Shown here: positions 9,884-17,843 of the stretch, one piece after another
Layout: every line of letters starts with the position of its first letter
How positions within the stretch are numbered: position 1 is the stretch's first letter
Assembly: GCF_900088535.1 (NCBI RefSeq)
Contig: NZ_LT578417.1
Coordinates: 1,116,001 to 1,180,000, forward strand
Direction of reading: 5' to 3'
Length of the DNA stretch: 64,000 nt
DNA from: Cyanobium sp. NIES-981
GTDB lineage: Bacteria; Cyanobacteriota; Cyanobacteriia; PCC-6307; Cyanobiaceae
Position numbers and translations under genes: made by a program
The notes under the pieces: generated by a model
Database searches by the model: none
Told to the model about the DNA's origin: nothing
What the model saw: the letters and a program-made list of their open reading frames with translations, nothing else

Positions 9884-10909
9884 TCAGCCCCAGCGGCGCT
9901 GGTGCCAGGCCCAGGCGTCGGCCAGGATCGTGGCCAGATCGGAGCGCTCGGGCTTCCAGCCCAGCTCATCCATCGCCAGGGCGGCATCGGCCACGAGCTC
10001 GGCGGGATCGCCGGGGCGGCGGGGGGCGTCGATGACGCGCAGGCTGCGGCCAGTGAGCTGCCGGGCCGCGTCGATCACCTGCTGCACGGAATAGCCGCTG
10101 CCGGTGCCGAGGTTGTAGATGTGCTGGCCGCCCTGGGCGAAGAGCCGCTCCAGGCCGAGCACATGGGCGGCGGCCAGGTCGCTCACGTGGATGTAGTCGC
10201 GGATGCCGGTGCCATCGGGGGTGGGGTAATCGCGGCCGAACACCTGGATCGCCTCGCGGCGGCCGGCCAGGGCTTCGAGCACCAGCGGGATCAGGTGGGT
10301 TTCGGGGTCGTGGTCTTCGCCGAGGTCGGCGGCGGGATCGGCACCGGCAGCGTTGAAGTAGCGGAAGATCACGCTGGGCTGGCCGTAGGCGGCGCCGAAA
10401 TCGGCCAGCAGCTGCTCCACCATCCACTTGCTGCGGCCGTAGGGGTTGATCGGCGCCTGGGGACAGCGCTCGCTGATCGGGATCTGCTCGGGCGCCGGGA
10501 TGCCGTAGGTGGCGCAGGTGGAGCTGAAGACGAGCGGGATGGGCTGGCCACGGCGCCCGGCCTCGGCGTGCAGGGCCTCCAGCAGCACCAGGGTGTCGCC
10601 CAGGTTGTTGCGGTAGTAGCGGGCCGGATCGGTCACGCTCTCGCCCACGTAGGCGTAGGCGGCGAAGTGCAGCACGGCCCGCACCGGCCCGGCCGGCAGC
10701 TGGGGGTGGTCGCCCTGGAGCAGGGCATCGAGCAGGGGGCGATCCCCCAGCTGCCCCACCACCAGGGGCACCTGCAGCACCTGCTCGGCGATGGCCCGGT
10801 GGCCGTACACCAGGTTGTCGAGCACCAGCACCGGCTGGCCGGCGCGCTGCAGGGCACGCACGGTGTGGCTGCCGATGTAGCCGGCGCCGCCGGTCACCAG
10901 GATCGTCAT
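9884..10909 (-). CDS. galE: UDP-glucose 4-epimerase
   Basis: A 341-residue short-chain dehydrogenase/reductase-type epimerase that interconverts UDP-glucose and UDP-galactose, for cell-surface polysaccharide. The NAD-binding GGAGYIGSH is at residues 7-15 and LDNLVYGHR follows. The SSTCATYG segment and the catalytic YGRSK (Y-x3-K) are present. The length is normal for bacterial GalE. It starts at the ATG at 10909, with a divergent small membrane-protein gene beginning 166 bases away, and ends convergent with the lipoprotein gene. Closely related nucleotide-sugar epimerases cannot be fully excluded from sequence alone. Confidence 0.93.
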   Translation of the reverse strand: MTILVTGGAGYIGSHTVRALQRAGQPVLVLDNLVYGHRAIAEQVLQVPLVVGQLGDRPLLDALLQGDHPQLPAGPVRAVLHFAAYAYVGESVTDPARYYRNNLGDTLVLLEALHAEAGRRGQPIPLVFSSTCATYGIPAPEQIPISERCPQAPINPYGRSKWMVEQLLADFGAAYGQPSVIFRYFNAAGADPAADLGEDHDPETHLIPLVLEALAGRREAIQVFGRDYPTPDGTGIRDYIHVSDLAAAHVLGLERLFAQGGQHIYNLGTGSGYSVQQVIDAARQLTGRSLRVIDAPRRPGDPAELVADAALAMDELGWKPERSDLATILADAWAWHQRRWG

Positions 10910-11075
10910 GGGAGAAGTCTGGCCGATCGCAGGGAAGGGACCGGTGCTGAGGATCCCAGCAGGCGCCGAGCGCTTTACCTCTCCTTACCAACCTCCTCCC
11001 TGGCCTGGCCAAGCCCACGGCGGGGCGTCAGGATCGGTGGTCAGGGTCGTATCTGTTCCGAACCCAACCGAGCCC

Positions 11076-11522
11076 ATGGTTCCTGTTCCTGAACGCTCCA
11101 GAGGCCTGCCCCAGCTGCCCGACTGGGTGAACTGGCTGCAGACGGGCCTCACCGCGCTTCTGGCGGTGCTGTTCCTGGTGATGGTGGGGAAGGCACGGCA
11201 GCAGGGGTCCCAGATCCGCGAACTGCAGGAGCGTCTGCAGGGGCTGGAAAACAGCCGGGCTCTGGAGCGCACCACCGGCCTCGAGGAGCAGCTGCGCTCC
11301 ACTGTGGAACGGCTGCAGGTGGTGGAGCGGAACACCTCGCGAATCGATCTTCTGAGCGCCCAGGCTGAGGCGCTTCAGGCGGAAGTGCGGCAGCTCAAGC
11401 GCAGCCGTGCCAACAATTCCCCCAGCCCTGCCACGCCGAGCCCCACCCCCACGACGGAGGCACCGGCCAGCCCATCGCCGGCCCAGGCACCGGTGCCACC
11501 GCCGCCGGCACCCAAGCCGTGA
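11076..11522 (+). CDS. Small single-pass membrane protein with coiled coil and Pro-rich tail
   Basis: A 148-residue hypothetical protein. A single hydrophobic segment at about residues 23-38 follows a short N-terminus. Next is a predicted coiled coil (about 42-110, many Leu, Glu and Gln in heptads), then a low-complexity Pro/Ala/Ser/Thr tail from about 112 to the end. No family was recognised. The ATG at 11076 was chosen because the frame extends further upstream only into the galE promoter region, where it looks non-coding. It is convergent with the permease gene at 11545. The design suggests a membrane-tethered scaffold or cell-envelope protein, which is inference only. Confidence 0.7.
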   Translation: MVPVPERSRGLPQLPDWVNWLQTGLTALLAVLFLVMVGKARQQGSQIRELQERLQGLENSRALERTTGLEEQLRSTVERLQVVERNTSRIDLLSAQAEALQAEVRQLKRSRANNSPSPATPSPTPTTEAPASPSPAQAPVPPPPAPKP

Positions 11523-11544
11523 GCGCCGGAGCCCACAACGCCCT

Positions 11545-12393
11545 TCAGCCCTTCACGGCATCACCGCTGGCGCTGGGCAGTATGTAGCGCTGCAGGGCGA
11601 TGAACAGCACCAGCACCGGCAGGATCGACACGACCGACCCCGCGGCCACCAGGCGCCAGTCGAGCGAGAAGCTGCTGGCCAACTGCTGCAGACCGAGCGG
11701 CAGGGTGTAGAGCTGGGGCTCATCGAGGATCACCAGGGGCCAGAGGAAATCGCTCCAGGTGCCGATGAACACGAACATCGCCAGGGTGATCAGATCGGCC
11801 CGCGCCGCCGGAATCATCACGTTCCACCATTCCCCCACCCGGGAGCAGCCGTCGCTGCGGGCCGCCTCCTCCAGTTCCACCGGCACCCCCACGAAGCTCT
11901 GGCGCAGCAGGAAGATGCCGAAGGCGGTCGCCGCCTGGGGGATGATCAGGGCCCAGAGGCTGTTGCGCAGGCCGATCTGCACCATCAGCAGATACAGCGG
12001 GATCATCACCACCTGGAAGGGGATCAGGATCGTGGCCACCACCAGCGCCAGCACCAGCCCGCGGCCGGCGAAGCGCAGCCGGGCCAGGGGATAGGCCGCC
12101 AGCGAGCAGAACAGCAGGTTGGCCAGCACCGCCAGGGCGCTCACCACCGTGCTGTTGAGCAGATAGGTGAGCATCGGGTTATCGGCGAAGAGGCGCTGGT
12201 AGGCCTCCAGGCTCGGCTCGGCCGGCAGCAGGGCCGGCGGGCTGGTGAAGATGTTCTCGGCCGGACCCTTCAGCGAGGTGCTCACCAGCCAGAGCAGTGG
12301 CACCAGCATCGCCACGGCCAGCAGCAGAAGCAGCGCCAGCTGGAGGGCCGAGGCGGCCAGGGAACGGCGCGGACCTGAGAGGGGCTGACGCAT
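11545..12393 (-). CDS. Carbohydrate-type ABC transporter permease (MalG family)
   Basis: A 282-residue inner-membrane permease with about six hydrophobic helices. The cytoplasmic EAA loop is visible as EEAARSDGCSRVGEWWNVMIPAA, where Cys replaces the usual Ala after DG. The N-terminal pattern and the C-terminal WSDFLWPL match MalG/LacG-like subunits of sugar or osmolyte importers. The ATG at 12393 lies four bases after the leuA stop, so it should be transcribed with leuA. No binding protein, partner permease or ATPase is near, so the substrate cannot be assigned. A glucosylglycerol/sucrose-type importer is one possibility for this group of cyanobacteria. Confidence 0.88.
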   Translation of the reverse strand: MRQPLSGPRRSLAASALQLALLLLLAVAMLVPLLWLVSTSLKGPAENIFTSPPALLPAEPSLEAYQRLFADNPMLTYLLNSTVVSALAVLANLLFCSLAAYPLARLRFAGRGLVLALVVATILIPFQVVMIPLYLLMVQIGLRNSLWALIIPQAATAFGIFLLRQSFVGVPVELEEAARSDGCSRVGEWWNVMIPAARADLITLAMFVFIGTWSDFLWPLVILDEPQLYTLPLGLQQLASSFSLDWRLVAAGSVVSILPVLVLFIALQRYILPSASGDAVKG

Positions 12394-12397
12394 GGCC

Positions 12398-14041
12398 TCA
12401 CACCCTGGGCCGATCCGCCAGGGGCAGATCGCCCAGCTGGGGCAACGGCGCCTTCTGGGGATGGAGCGGCAGGGCCTGACTGCCCGAGACCAGGCGGTTG
12501 AGCGCATTCACGAACGCCTGGGCCGCGGCCACCACGATGTCGGTGTCGGCCGCGTGGCCCGAATAGAGCACGCCCTGGTGGCGCAGGCGGATCGTCACCT
12601 CCCCCATGGCGTCGATGCCCTCGGTGACGCTCTTCACCGAGAACTCCACCAGCTCGTTGGGCACCTGGGCCAGGCGGTTGAGGGCCTGGCACACCGCATC
12701 CACCGGCCCGGTGCCGATGGCCGCCTCACTGATCTCGGCGCCGTCGGCCGTGATCAGGGTCACGGTGGCGGTGGGCTGCAGGCCGGTGCCGCAGCTCACC
12801 TGCACGCTCTTGAGGGTGAAGCGGCCCTCGTCGTACTGCTGCACCTGTTCGCTCACGATCGCCTCGAGATCCCGGTCGGTGATCTCGCGCTTGCGATCGG
12901 CCAGCTCCTTGAAGCGGGCGAAGGCGTCATCCAGATCCTCCCGGGTGAGCTCATAGCCGAGCTCCTCGAGGCGCGCCCGGAAGGCGCTGCGGCCGCTCAG
13001 CTTGCCCAGGGAGATGCGGTTGTCCGTGAGGCCCACGGTGCGCGCATCGATGATCTCGTAGGTGAGGCGGTTCTTGAGCACCCCATCCTGGTGAATGCCG
13101 GATTCATGGGCGAAGGCGTTGGCACCCACGATCGCCTTGTTGGGCTGCACCGCCATGCCGGTGAGGTTGCTCACCAGCCGCGAGGTCTTGGTGATCTCCT
13201 CGGTGCGCACGCCGGTGAGCGGCTCGGTGCTCTCCGGCGGCCGCCCCAGGAAGGGATTGAAGTAGCTGCGGCGCACGTGCAGCGCCATCACCAGCTCCTC
13301 CAGCGAGGCATTGCCGGCCCTCTCGCCGATGCCGTTGATCGTGCACTCGAGCTGGCGGGCTCCGTTCTTCACGGCCTCCAGGAAGTTGGCCACCGCCAGG
13401 CCCAGATCGTTGTGCCCATGCACGGAGATCACGGCCTGGTCGATGTTGGGCACCTGGGCATTGATGCCGGCGATCAGCTCACCGAACTCGGCGGGGGTGG
13501 TGTAGCCCACCGTGTCGGGGATGTTGATCGTGGTGGCGCCGGCCTTGATCGCCGCCTCGATCACCTCGTACATGAACTCCGGATCGGAGCGGCCGGCGTC
13601 CTCGCAGGAGAACTCCACATCGTCCACCAGGGAACGGGCGTAGTCGACCATCTCGGCGGTGATCGCCAGCACCTCGGCGCGGCTCTTGCGGAGCTTGTGC
13701 TCCAGGTGGATGTCGCTGGTGGCGATGAAGGTGTGGATGCGCTTGTGCACCGCCGGCGCCACGGCATCGGCACAGGCCTTGATGTCGCCTGCCGCGGCCC
13801 GGGCCAGGCCACAGATCACCGGACCCTCGGCCTGGCCCACGCTCTCGGCGATGCGCTGCACCGCATTGAAGTCGCCGGGGCTGGCGAAGGGGAAGCCGGC
13901 CTCGATGATGTCCACCCCCAGGCGGGCGAGTTGCTGGGCGATGGCCAGCTTCTCTTCCAGGTTGAGGCTGGCGCCCGGCGACTGCTCGCCATCGCGCAGC
14001 GTGGTGTCGAAAATCAGGACACGGCCTGGGTCGCGGGCCAT
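12398..14041 (-). CDS. leuA: 2-isopropylmalate synthase
   Basis: A 547-residue enzyme that condenses acetyl-CoA with 2-oxoisovalerate as the first committed step of leucine synthesis. The catalytic TIM-barrel signature [14 protein letters not shown] begins at residue 12. The metal-binding HGHND stretch is in the barrel, and the C-terminal regulatory LeuA dimer domain (about 385-520) is present, so leucine feedback inhibition is expected. The length is typical. The ATG at 14041 sits about 30 bases downstream of a plausible transcription start (see the minus-10 entry). It precedes the orphan permease by four bases and follows the NYN-domain gene by 58 bases on the same strand. Confidence 0.96.
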   Translation of the reverse strand: MARDPGRVLIFDTTLRDGEQSPGASLNLEEKLAIAQQLARLGVDIIEAGFPFASPGDFNAVQRIAESVGQAEGPVICGLARAAAGDIKACADAVAPAVHKRIHTFIATSDIHLEHKLRKSRAEVLAITAEMVDYARSLVDDVEFSCEDAGRSDPEFMYEVIEAAIKAGATTINIPDTVGYTTPAEFGELIAGINAQVPNIDQAVISVHGHNDLGLAVANFLEAVKNGARQLECTINGIGERAGNASLEELVMALHVRRSYFNPFLGRPPESTEPLTGVRTEEITKTSRLVSNLTGMAVQPNKAIVGANAFAHESGIHQDGVLKNRLTYEIIDARTVGLTDNRISLGKLSGRSAFRARLEELGYELTREDLDDAFARFKELADRKREITDRDLEAIVSEQVQQYDEGRFTLKSVQVSCGTGLQPTATVTLITADGAEISEAAIGTGPVDAVCQALNRLAQVPNELVEFSVKSVTEGIDAMGEVTIRLRHQGVLYSGHAADTDIVVAAAQAFVNALNRLVSGSQALPLHPQKAPLPQLGDLPLADRPRV

Positions 14042-14078
14042 AACGGCGCCTCTATCCGTAGTGACTATGAGTTAGCCG

Positions 14079-14084
14079 ATTGTA
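14079..14084 (-). promoter_or_regulatory. Putative minus-10 box for leuA
   Basis: On the minus strand the hexamer TACAAT lies 37 bases before the leuA ATG, in the 58-base gap after the NYN-domain gene. It is one change from the TATAAT consensus and stands out in very GC-rich DNA. No convincing minus-35 box is seen at the right distance. Confidence 0.4.
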
Positions 14085-14099
14085 GGCGGCGGCGGAGCC

Positions 14100-14780
14100 T
14101 CAGGTCCGCAGGAACACCGGCTGCTGGATCGATTCGGCCTTCTCCAGCACGCCCCGCAGGCTGGCCAGGTCCACGAAACCATCGGCGGCGTTGCGCAGCT
14201 CCCGCGCCACCATCCCCTCGGTGCTGATCAGGGTGATCCGCAGACCCTTGGCCCGCAGCACCTCCACCAGCCGGTCCAGGTCCCGGCTGCCGCTCAGCAG
14301 CCACACCTCATCGGTGCGGGGGGCCACCATCATCAGGTCCACGGCGACCTCCACATCGAGGTTGGCCCGCACGAAGTGGCGCTGTTCGACAGGGCGCGGT
14401 TCGGGAGCTCGGTGCTCAAGCTGGCGGTGCTCGAGTTGCCGGTGCTCAGGCAGACGGTGCTCGGCCTCCCCGGCGTGGGCGCCGCCGCCGTTGGCCGCCG
14501 CCGGGGGAGCCAGTTCCCGCAGGGGCCGGGTCCGCACCGTGAAGCCCAGGCTGGTGAGGGCATCCCGGAACGGGCGCTGGTCCGAGGGGTCCTTCAGCCC
14601 CGCGTACCAGAACGCCCCGGCCAGCTCCAGACCGGCCTGCGCCGAAGCATGCTGCAGCAGGCGCCGTGGGTCGAAGAACCAGCCCAGCTTCTGCTGGGCA
14701 TAGAACATGCTGTGCCCATCCACGGCCACCACCAGCTGCCGCGGACGGGGCTGGAAGCGGGGCTGAACACTGGTATCCAT
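14100..14780 (-). CDS. NYN-domain (LabA/DUF88-like) protein with repeat insert
   Basis: A 226-residue protein of the NYN superfamily, a PIN-like nuclease fold. Acidic positions expected in the active site are seen in VVAVDGHSM (about 17-25), in ANLDVEVAVDLM and in LLSGSRDLDRLVEVLRAKG. The latter two are the typical NYN core and C-terminal motifs. Between the N-terminal half and ANLDVEV lies an insert of five-residue repeats related to EHRQL, encoded by 15-base tandem repeats at 14381-14464. Cyanobacterial LabA-type members have been linked to circadian output, and others are probable RNases; neither role is proven here. The start is the ATG at 14780. Confidence 0.8.
   Translation of the reverse strand: MDTSVQPRFQPRPRQLVVAVDGHSMFYAQQKLGWFFDPRRLLQHASAQAGLELAGAFWYAGLKDPSDQRPFRDALTSLGFTVRTRPLRELAPPAAANGGGAHAGEAEHRLPEHRQLEHRQLEHRAPEPRPVEQRHFVRANLDVEVAVDLMMVAPRTDEVWLLSGSRDLDRLVEVLRAKGLRITLISTEGMVARELRNAADGFVDLASLRGVLEKAESIQQPVFLRT
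14381..14464. repeat. 15-base tandem repeat inside the NYN gene
   Basis: Three clear 15-base units begin GGTGCTC at 14411, 14426 and 14441, with a partial fourth at 14456 and more degenerate copies back to about 14381. The unit is a multiple of three, so copy number can change without breaking the frame. On the minus strand it encodes pentapeptides of the EHRQL type. Confidence 0.85.
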
Positions 14781-14873
14781 GCCCTAACCCTAGGGCCGTC
14801 GATCTCCCCGGGCGCCTGCGAGAAACGGGGCCTCCAGGGCCTGGATCTACAGTTCGCGTCTCGCGGCAAGGCC

Positions 14874-16442
14874 ATGGCCAACGGGCAACTGGCCCTCGTC
14901 CTGCACGCCCATCTGCCCTACGTGCGCTCCAGCGAGCCCGGCTCACTGGAGGCGGACTGGTACTTCCAGGCCCTGCAGGAGTGCTACCTGCCGCTGCTGG
15001 AATGCCTGGAGGCCGCCGCCGCGGATCCGCAGCAGCACCCCAGGCTCACCCTCGGCCTCTCGCCCACGCTGCTGAGCCTGCTGGCCGATCAGGAGCTCAA
15101 CGCCCGCTTCCTGCCCTGGCTCGACACCCGGCTGGAGCTGCTGGCCCTGGCACCACACGGATTCGAGGCTGCCGCCGCCGATCTGCACCACCGGCTCGAG
15201 CGGGTGCGGCACCAGTGGCAGGAGTGCCAGGGGCGGCTGGTCCCCCGCTTCCGCCGCCTGCAGCAGGCCGGTGTGCTCGATCTCATCACCTGCGGCGCCA
15301 CCCACGGCTACCTGCCCCTGCTGCGCCAGGTGCCCGAGGCGGTGCGGGCCCAGCTGCTCAACGCCGTTCGCGAGCATCGCCGCCAGCTGGGCGAGCCCCC
15401 ACTGGGCATCTGGCTGCCGGAGTGTGCCTACTACGAAGGGCTCGATCAGCAGCTGATCGCCGCCGGTCTGCGCTACTCGGTGCTGGATGGTCACGGCCTG
15501 CTGCACGGCCAGCCCCGGCCGCGCTACGGCGTGTTCGCGCCGATCTGCTCCCCGGCGGGGGTGGCCTTCTTCGGCCGCGACGGCAACGCCACCCTGCCGG
15601 TGTGGAGTGCCCGCGAGGGCTACCCAGGCGACGGGGCCTACCGGGAGTTCCACCGCGACCTGGGCTGGGATCTGCCCGTGGAGCGGTTGGAGGCGGCCGG
15701 CATCACCAGCCGCCGGCCGCTGGGGCTCAAGCTGCACCGGGTGAGCGGCAGGGGCTGCCCGCTCGATCGGAAACAGCCCTACGACCCGGCCCTGGCCGCG
15801 CAGAGGATCGAGGAGCACGCCAGCGCCTATCTCGAAGGCCGGCGGCTCGAGCTGAACGGCCTGGCCGACTCGATGGCCCAGTCCCCCCTCCTGGTGGCGC
15901 CGTTCGACGCCGAGCTGTTCGGCCACTGGTGGTTCGAGGGTCCCCGCTTCCTGGCCGCCCTGTTCCGCCACGCCGCCGCTGCCGGGGTGCAGCTGGTGAC
16001 GCTGCGGGAGGTGCTGGCCCGGGATCAGACCCTGCAGCTCTGCCATCCCTCCCCCAGCAGCTGGGGCCAGGGGGGGTACCACGACTACTGGCTCAACGAC
16101 ACCAATGCCTGGGTGGTGGCGGAATGGCAGCGCGCCTCGCTGGCGATGGTGCGCCGGGTGAACCGCGGGGTGGGCAGCGCCGAGCAGCGGCGGATGCTCA
16201 CCCAGGCGGGCCGGGAGCTGCTGCTGGCCCAGAGTTCCGACTGGAGCTTCATCCTCAGGGCCGGCACCACCACCGAGCTGGCCCGGGAACGGATCGAACG
16301 CCATCTGGAGCGCTTCTGGCGGCTGCTCGATGCGATCGAAGCGGGCACCGCGTTGCCGGAGGGCTGGCTCCAGGCCGTGGAGGGGGAGGATGCCCTGCTG
16401 CCGGAGCTCAATGCCGCCGACTGGATGACCCCGATCCGCTGA
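14874..16442 (+). CDS. GH57 family glycoside hydrolase (DUF1957-type branching enzyme)
   Basis: A 522-residue family 57 protein of the group that includes 1,4-alpha-glucan branching enzymes, so it probably acts on glycogen. The first conserved block is LVLHAHLPYVR at about residues 8-18. The predicted nucleophile is E183 in IWLPECAYY and the predicted acid/base is D345 in FDAELFGHWWFEGP. A C-terminal helical region follows and ends in a segment with WSFILRAGTT. The length fits the family. The start is the ATG at 14874; the longer open frame upstream overlaps the divergent NYN gene. Amylase or transferase activity cannot be excluded. Confidence 0.88.
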   Translation: MANGQLALVLHAHLPYVRSSEPGSLEADWYFQALQECYLPLLECLEAAAADPQQHPRLTLGLSPTLLSLLADQELNARFLPWLDTRLELLALAPHGFEAAAADLHHRLERVRHQWQECQGRLVPRFRRLQQAGVLDLITCGATHGYLPLLRQVPEAVRAQLLNAVREHRRQLGEPPLGIWLPECAYYEGLDQQLIAAGLRYSVLDGHGLLHGQPRPRYGVFAPICSPAGVAFFGRDGNATLPVWSAREGYPGDGAYREFHRDLGWDLPVERLEAAGITSRRPLGLKLHRVSGRGCPLDRKQPYDPALAAQRIEEHASAYLEGRRLELNGLADSMAQSPLLVAPFDAELFGHWWFEGPRFLAALFRHAAAAGVQLVTLREVLARDQTLQLCHPSPSSWGQGGYHDYWLNDTNAWVVAEWQRASLAMVRRVNRGVGSAEQRRMLTQAGRELLLAQSSDWSFILRAGTTTELARERIERHLERFWRLLDAIEAGTALPEGWLQAVEGEDALLPELNAADWMTPIR

Positions 16443-16474
16443 GCCACCCGGCGTCCGCCTGAACCGCTCCTCGC

Positions 16475-17788
16475 TCAGGGGCGCAGCAACCGGCCGAGCA
16501 GCGCGGGCTCCCGGCCCTGCAGACCGAGCAGCCCCAGGCGCACCTCCCAGGGGGCCATGGCGAACAGCCGCAGCATCGCCGTGAGCAGCTGCGGAAGGCT
16601 CAGGGTGTTGGTGAGAAAGCCATACCACTGCTGCGGCGGCAGCCCGAAGAAGGTGGCGAAGAAGGCGCGCAGACGGGCTTCCGGGAAGCGCATCAGCTTC
16701 TCCAGACCGAACTGGTAGAGGGCATGCTTGCGCCGCAGCTCCTGCGGCCAGAGGGCAGCCCAGCCCGCGGCGGCCAGAGCGGCCGGGGAGGCCTGGGGAT
16801 CGGCACAGGCAGCGGCCACGGCCCTGGCCAGACCCGGGGCGCGGCGCAGCAGGGCCCCCACCAGATAGCCGCTGGCGGGATGCACCATCGCCGCCGCCCC
16901 GCCGAAGGCCAGCAGAGGCTGGTGCGGATCCGGCAGGGGGAGGTTCATGGGAAACAGGCAGAACTCCTCATGCTCCACGGCGCTGATCGCCACGCCGCGA
17001 TGGGCGAGGCGCAGCTCCAGCCGCTGGCGCAGGGTGTCGAAGGGCAACGGCGGTGCCAGGGCCAGCGAGGTCTCCTCCACGAAGAAGCGCCCCTCGCCCA
17101 GGTCCATGGCATAGAGGAAGGAGGGTGATTCGCGGCGCTGCTCCGGGCTGAGGTGATCGCAGCGGAAGTCCATCAGCACGAACTGTCCGGGCTCCACCGG
17201 CGCGGCCGTGAAGCGCCCCACCACGCCGTAGGCCGCCTGCCCCGCCACCGGCCCCTCATCGGGGCGTTGCACCAGGGCCGAACGGTGGCCGCTGGCGTCG
17301 AGCACCAGGCGGGCTCGGAGCCGCTCCCCGGCCGCCGTGCCCACCACGCTCACCCCGCCGGGTTCCTGGGCTCCCCGCCCGCCCTCGAACGCCAGGTGCA
17401 CCGCCTCGCCCCGATGCCAGCGCACGCCGTGCCGCCGGACCTGCTCCAGCCAGTGGGCCTGCAGCCGCTGCCTGTCGAACAGGCCGTAATCGCGGCCGTG
17501 CCGCACCGGCCCGTTGCCGGGCCCGGCGGGATCGGCCTCCCCAGGGCCGAAATAACTCACCGTGCGGCTCCAGCGATGGCCCAGCAGATGGGCCAGCCCG
17601 AGCGTGTCCACCTCCTCACCCCAGATGCCATAGGTGTTGGCCCATGGCGCTTCCGGGTCATCCGCGGCCAGCACCGCCACCTGCAGACCTTCCGCGGCCA
17701 GGGCCGCGGCAATGCACAGTCCGGCAGGGCCGGCACCAACCACCAGCACGTCGCTGCTGGGGGGGGGCACGGCGGGAGCCGCGCGCAT
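16475..17788 (-). CDS. crtL: Lycopene cyclase
   Basis: A 437-residue flavoprotein of the CrtL lycopene cyclase family, which closes the ionone rings of lycopene in carotenoid synthesis. The FAD-binding DVLVVGAGPAGLC starts at residue 13. NTYGIWGEEVD (about 50-60), the YGLFDRQRL segment and the C-terminal FGGAAAMVHPASGYLVG are family signatures. The start chosen is the ATG at 17788; the frame is open further upstream but there overlaps the gyrA 3' end with no similarity. The beta-type rather than epsilon-type assignment rests on its position after gyrA, as in related picocyanobacteria, and is not proven. It works downstream of CrtE. Confidence 0.92.
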   Translation of the reverse strand: MRAAPAVPPPSSDVLVVGAGPAGLCIAAALAAEGLQVAVLAADDPEAPWANTYGIWGEEVDTLGLAHLLGHRWSRTVSYFGPGEADPAGPGNGPVRHGRDYGLFDRQRLQAHWLEQVRRHGVRWHRGEAVHLAFEGGRGAQEPGGVSVVGTAAGERLRARLVLDASGHRSALVQRPDEGPVAGQAAYGVVGRFTAAPVEPGQFVLMDFRCDHLSPEQRRESPSFLYAMDLGEGRFFVEETSLALAPPLPFDTLRQRLELRLAHRGVAISAVEHEEFCLFPMNLPLPDPHQPLLAFGGAAAMVHPASGYLVGALLRRAPGLARAVAAACADPQASPAALAAAGWAALWPQELRRKHALYQFGLEKLMRFPEARLRAFFATFFGLPPQQWYGFLTNTLSLPQLLTAMLRLFAMAPWEVRLGLLGLQGREPALLGRLLRP

Positions 17789-17843
17789 GCTGCCCACGGA
17801 GCTCAAGGCACCAGCCCTCGGCCCGGCAGCTTCGGAGCCCCCA

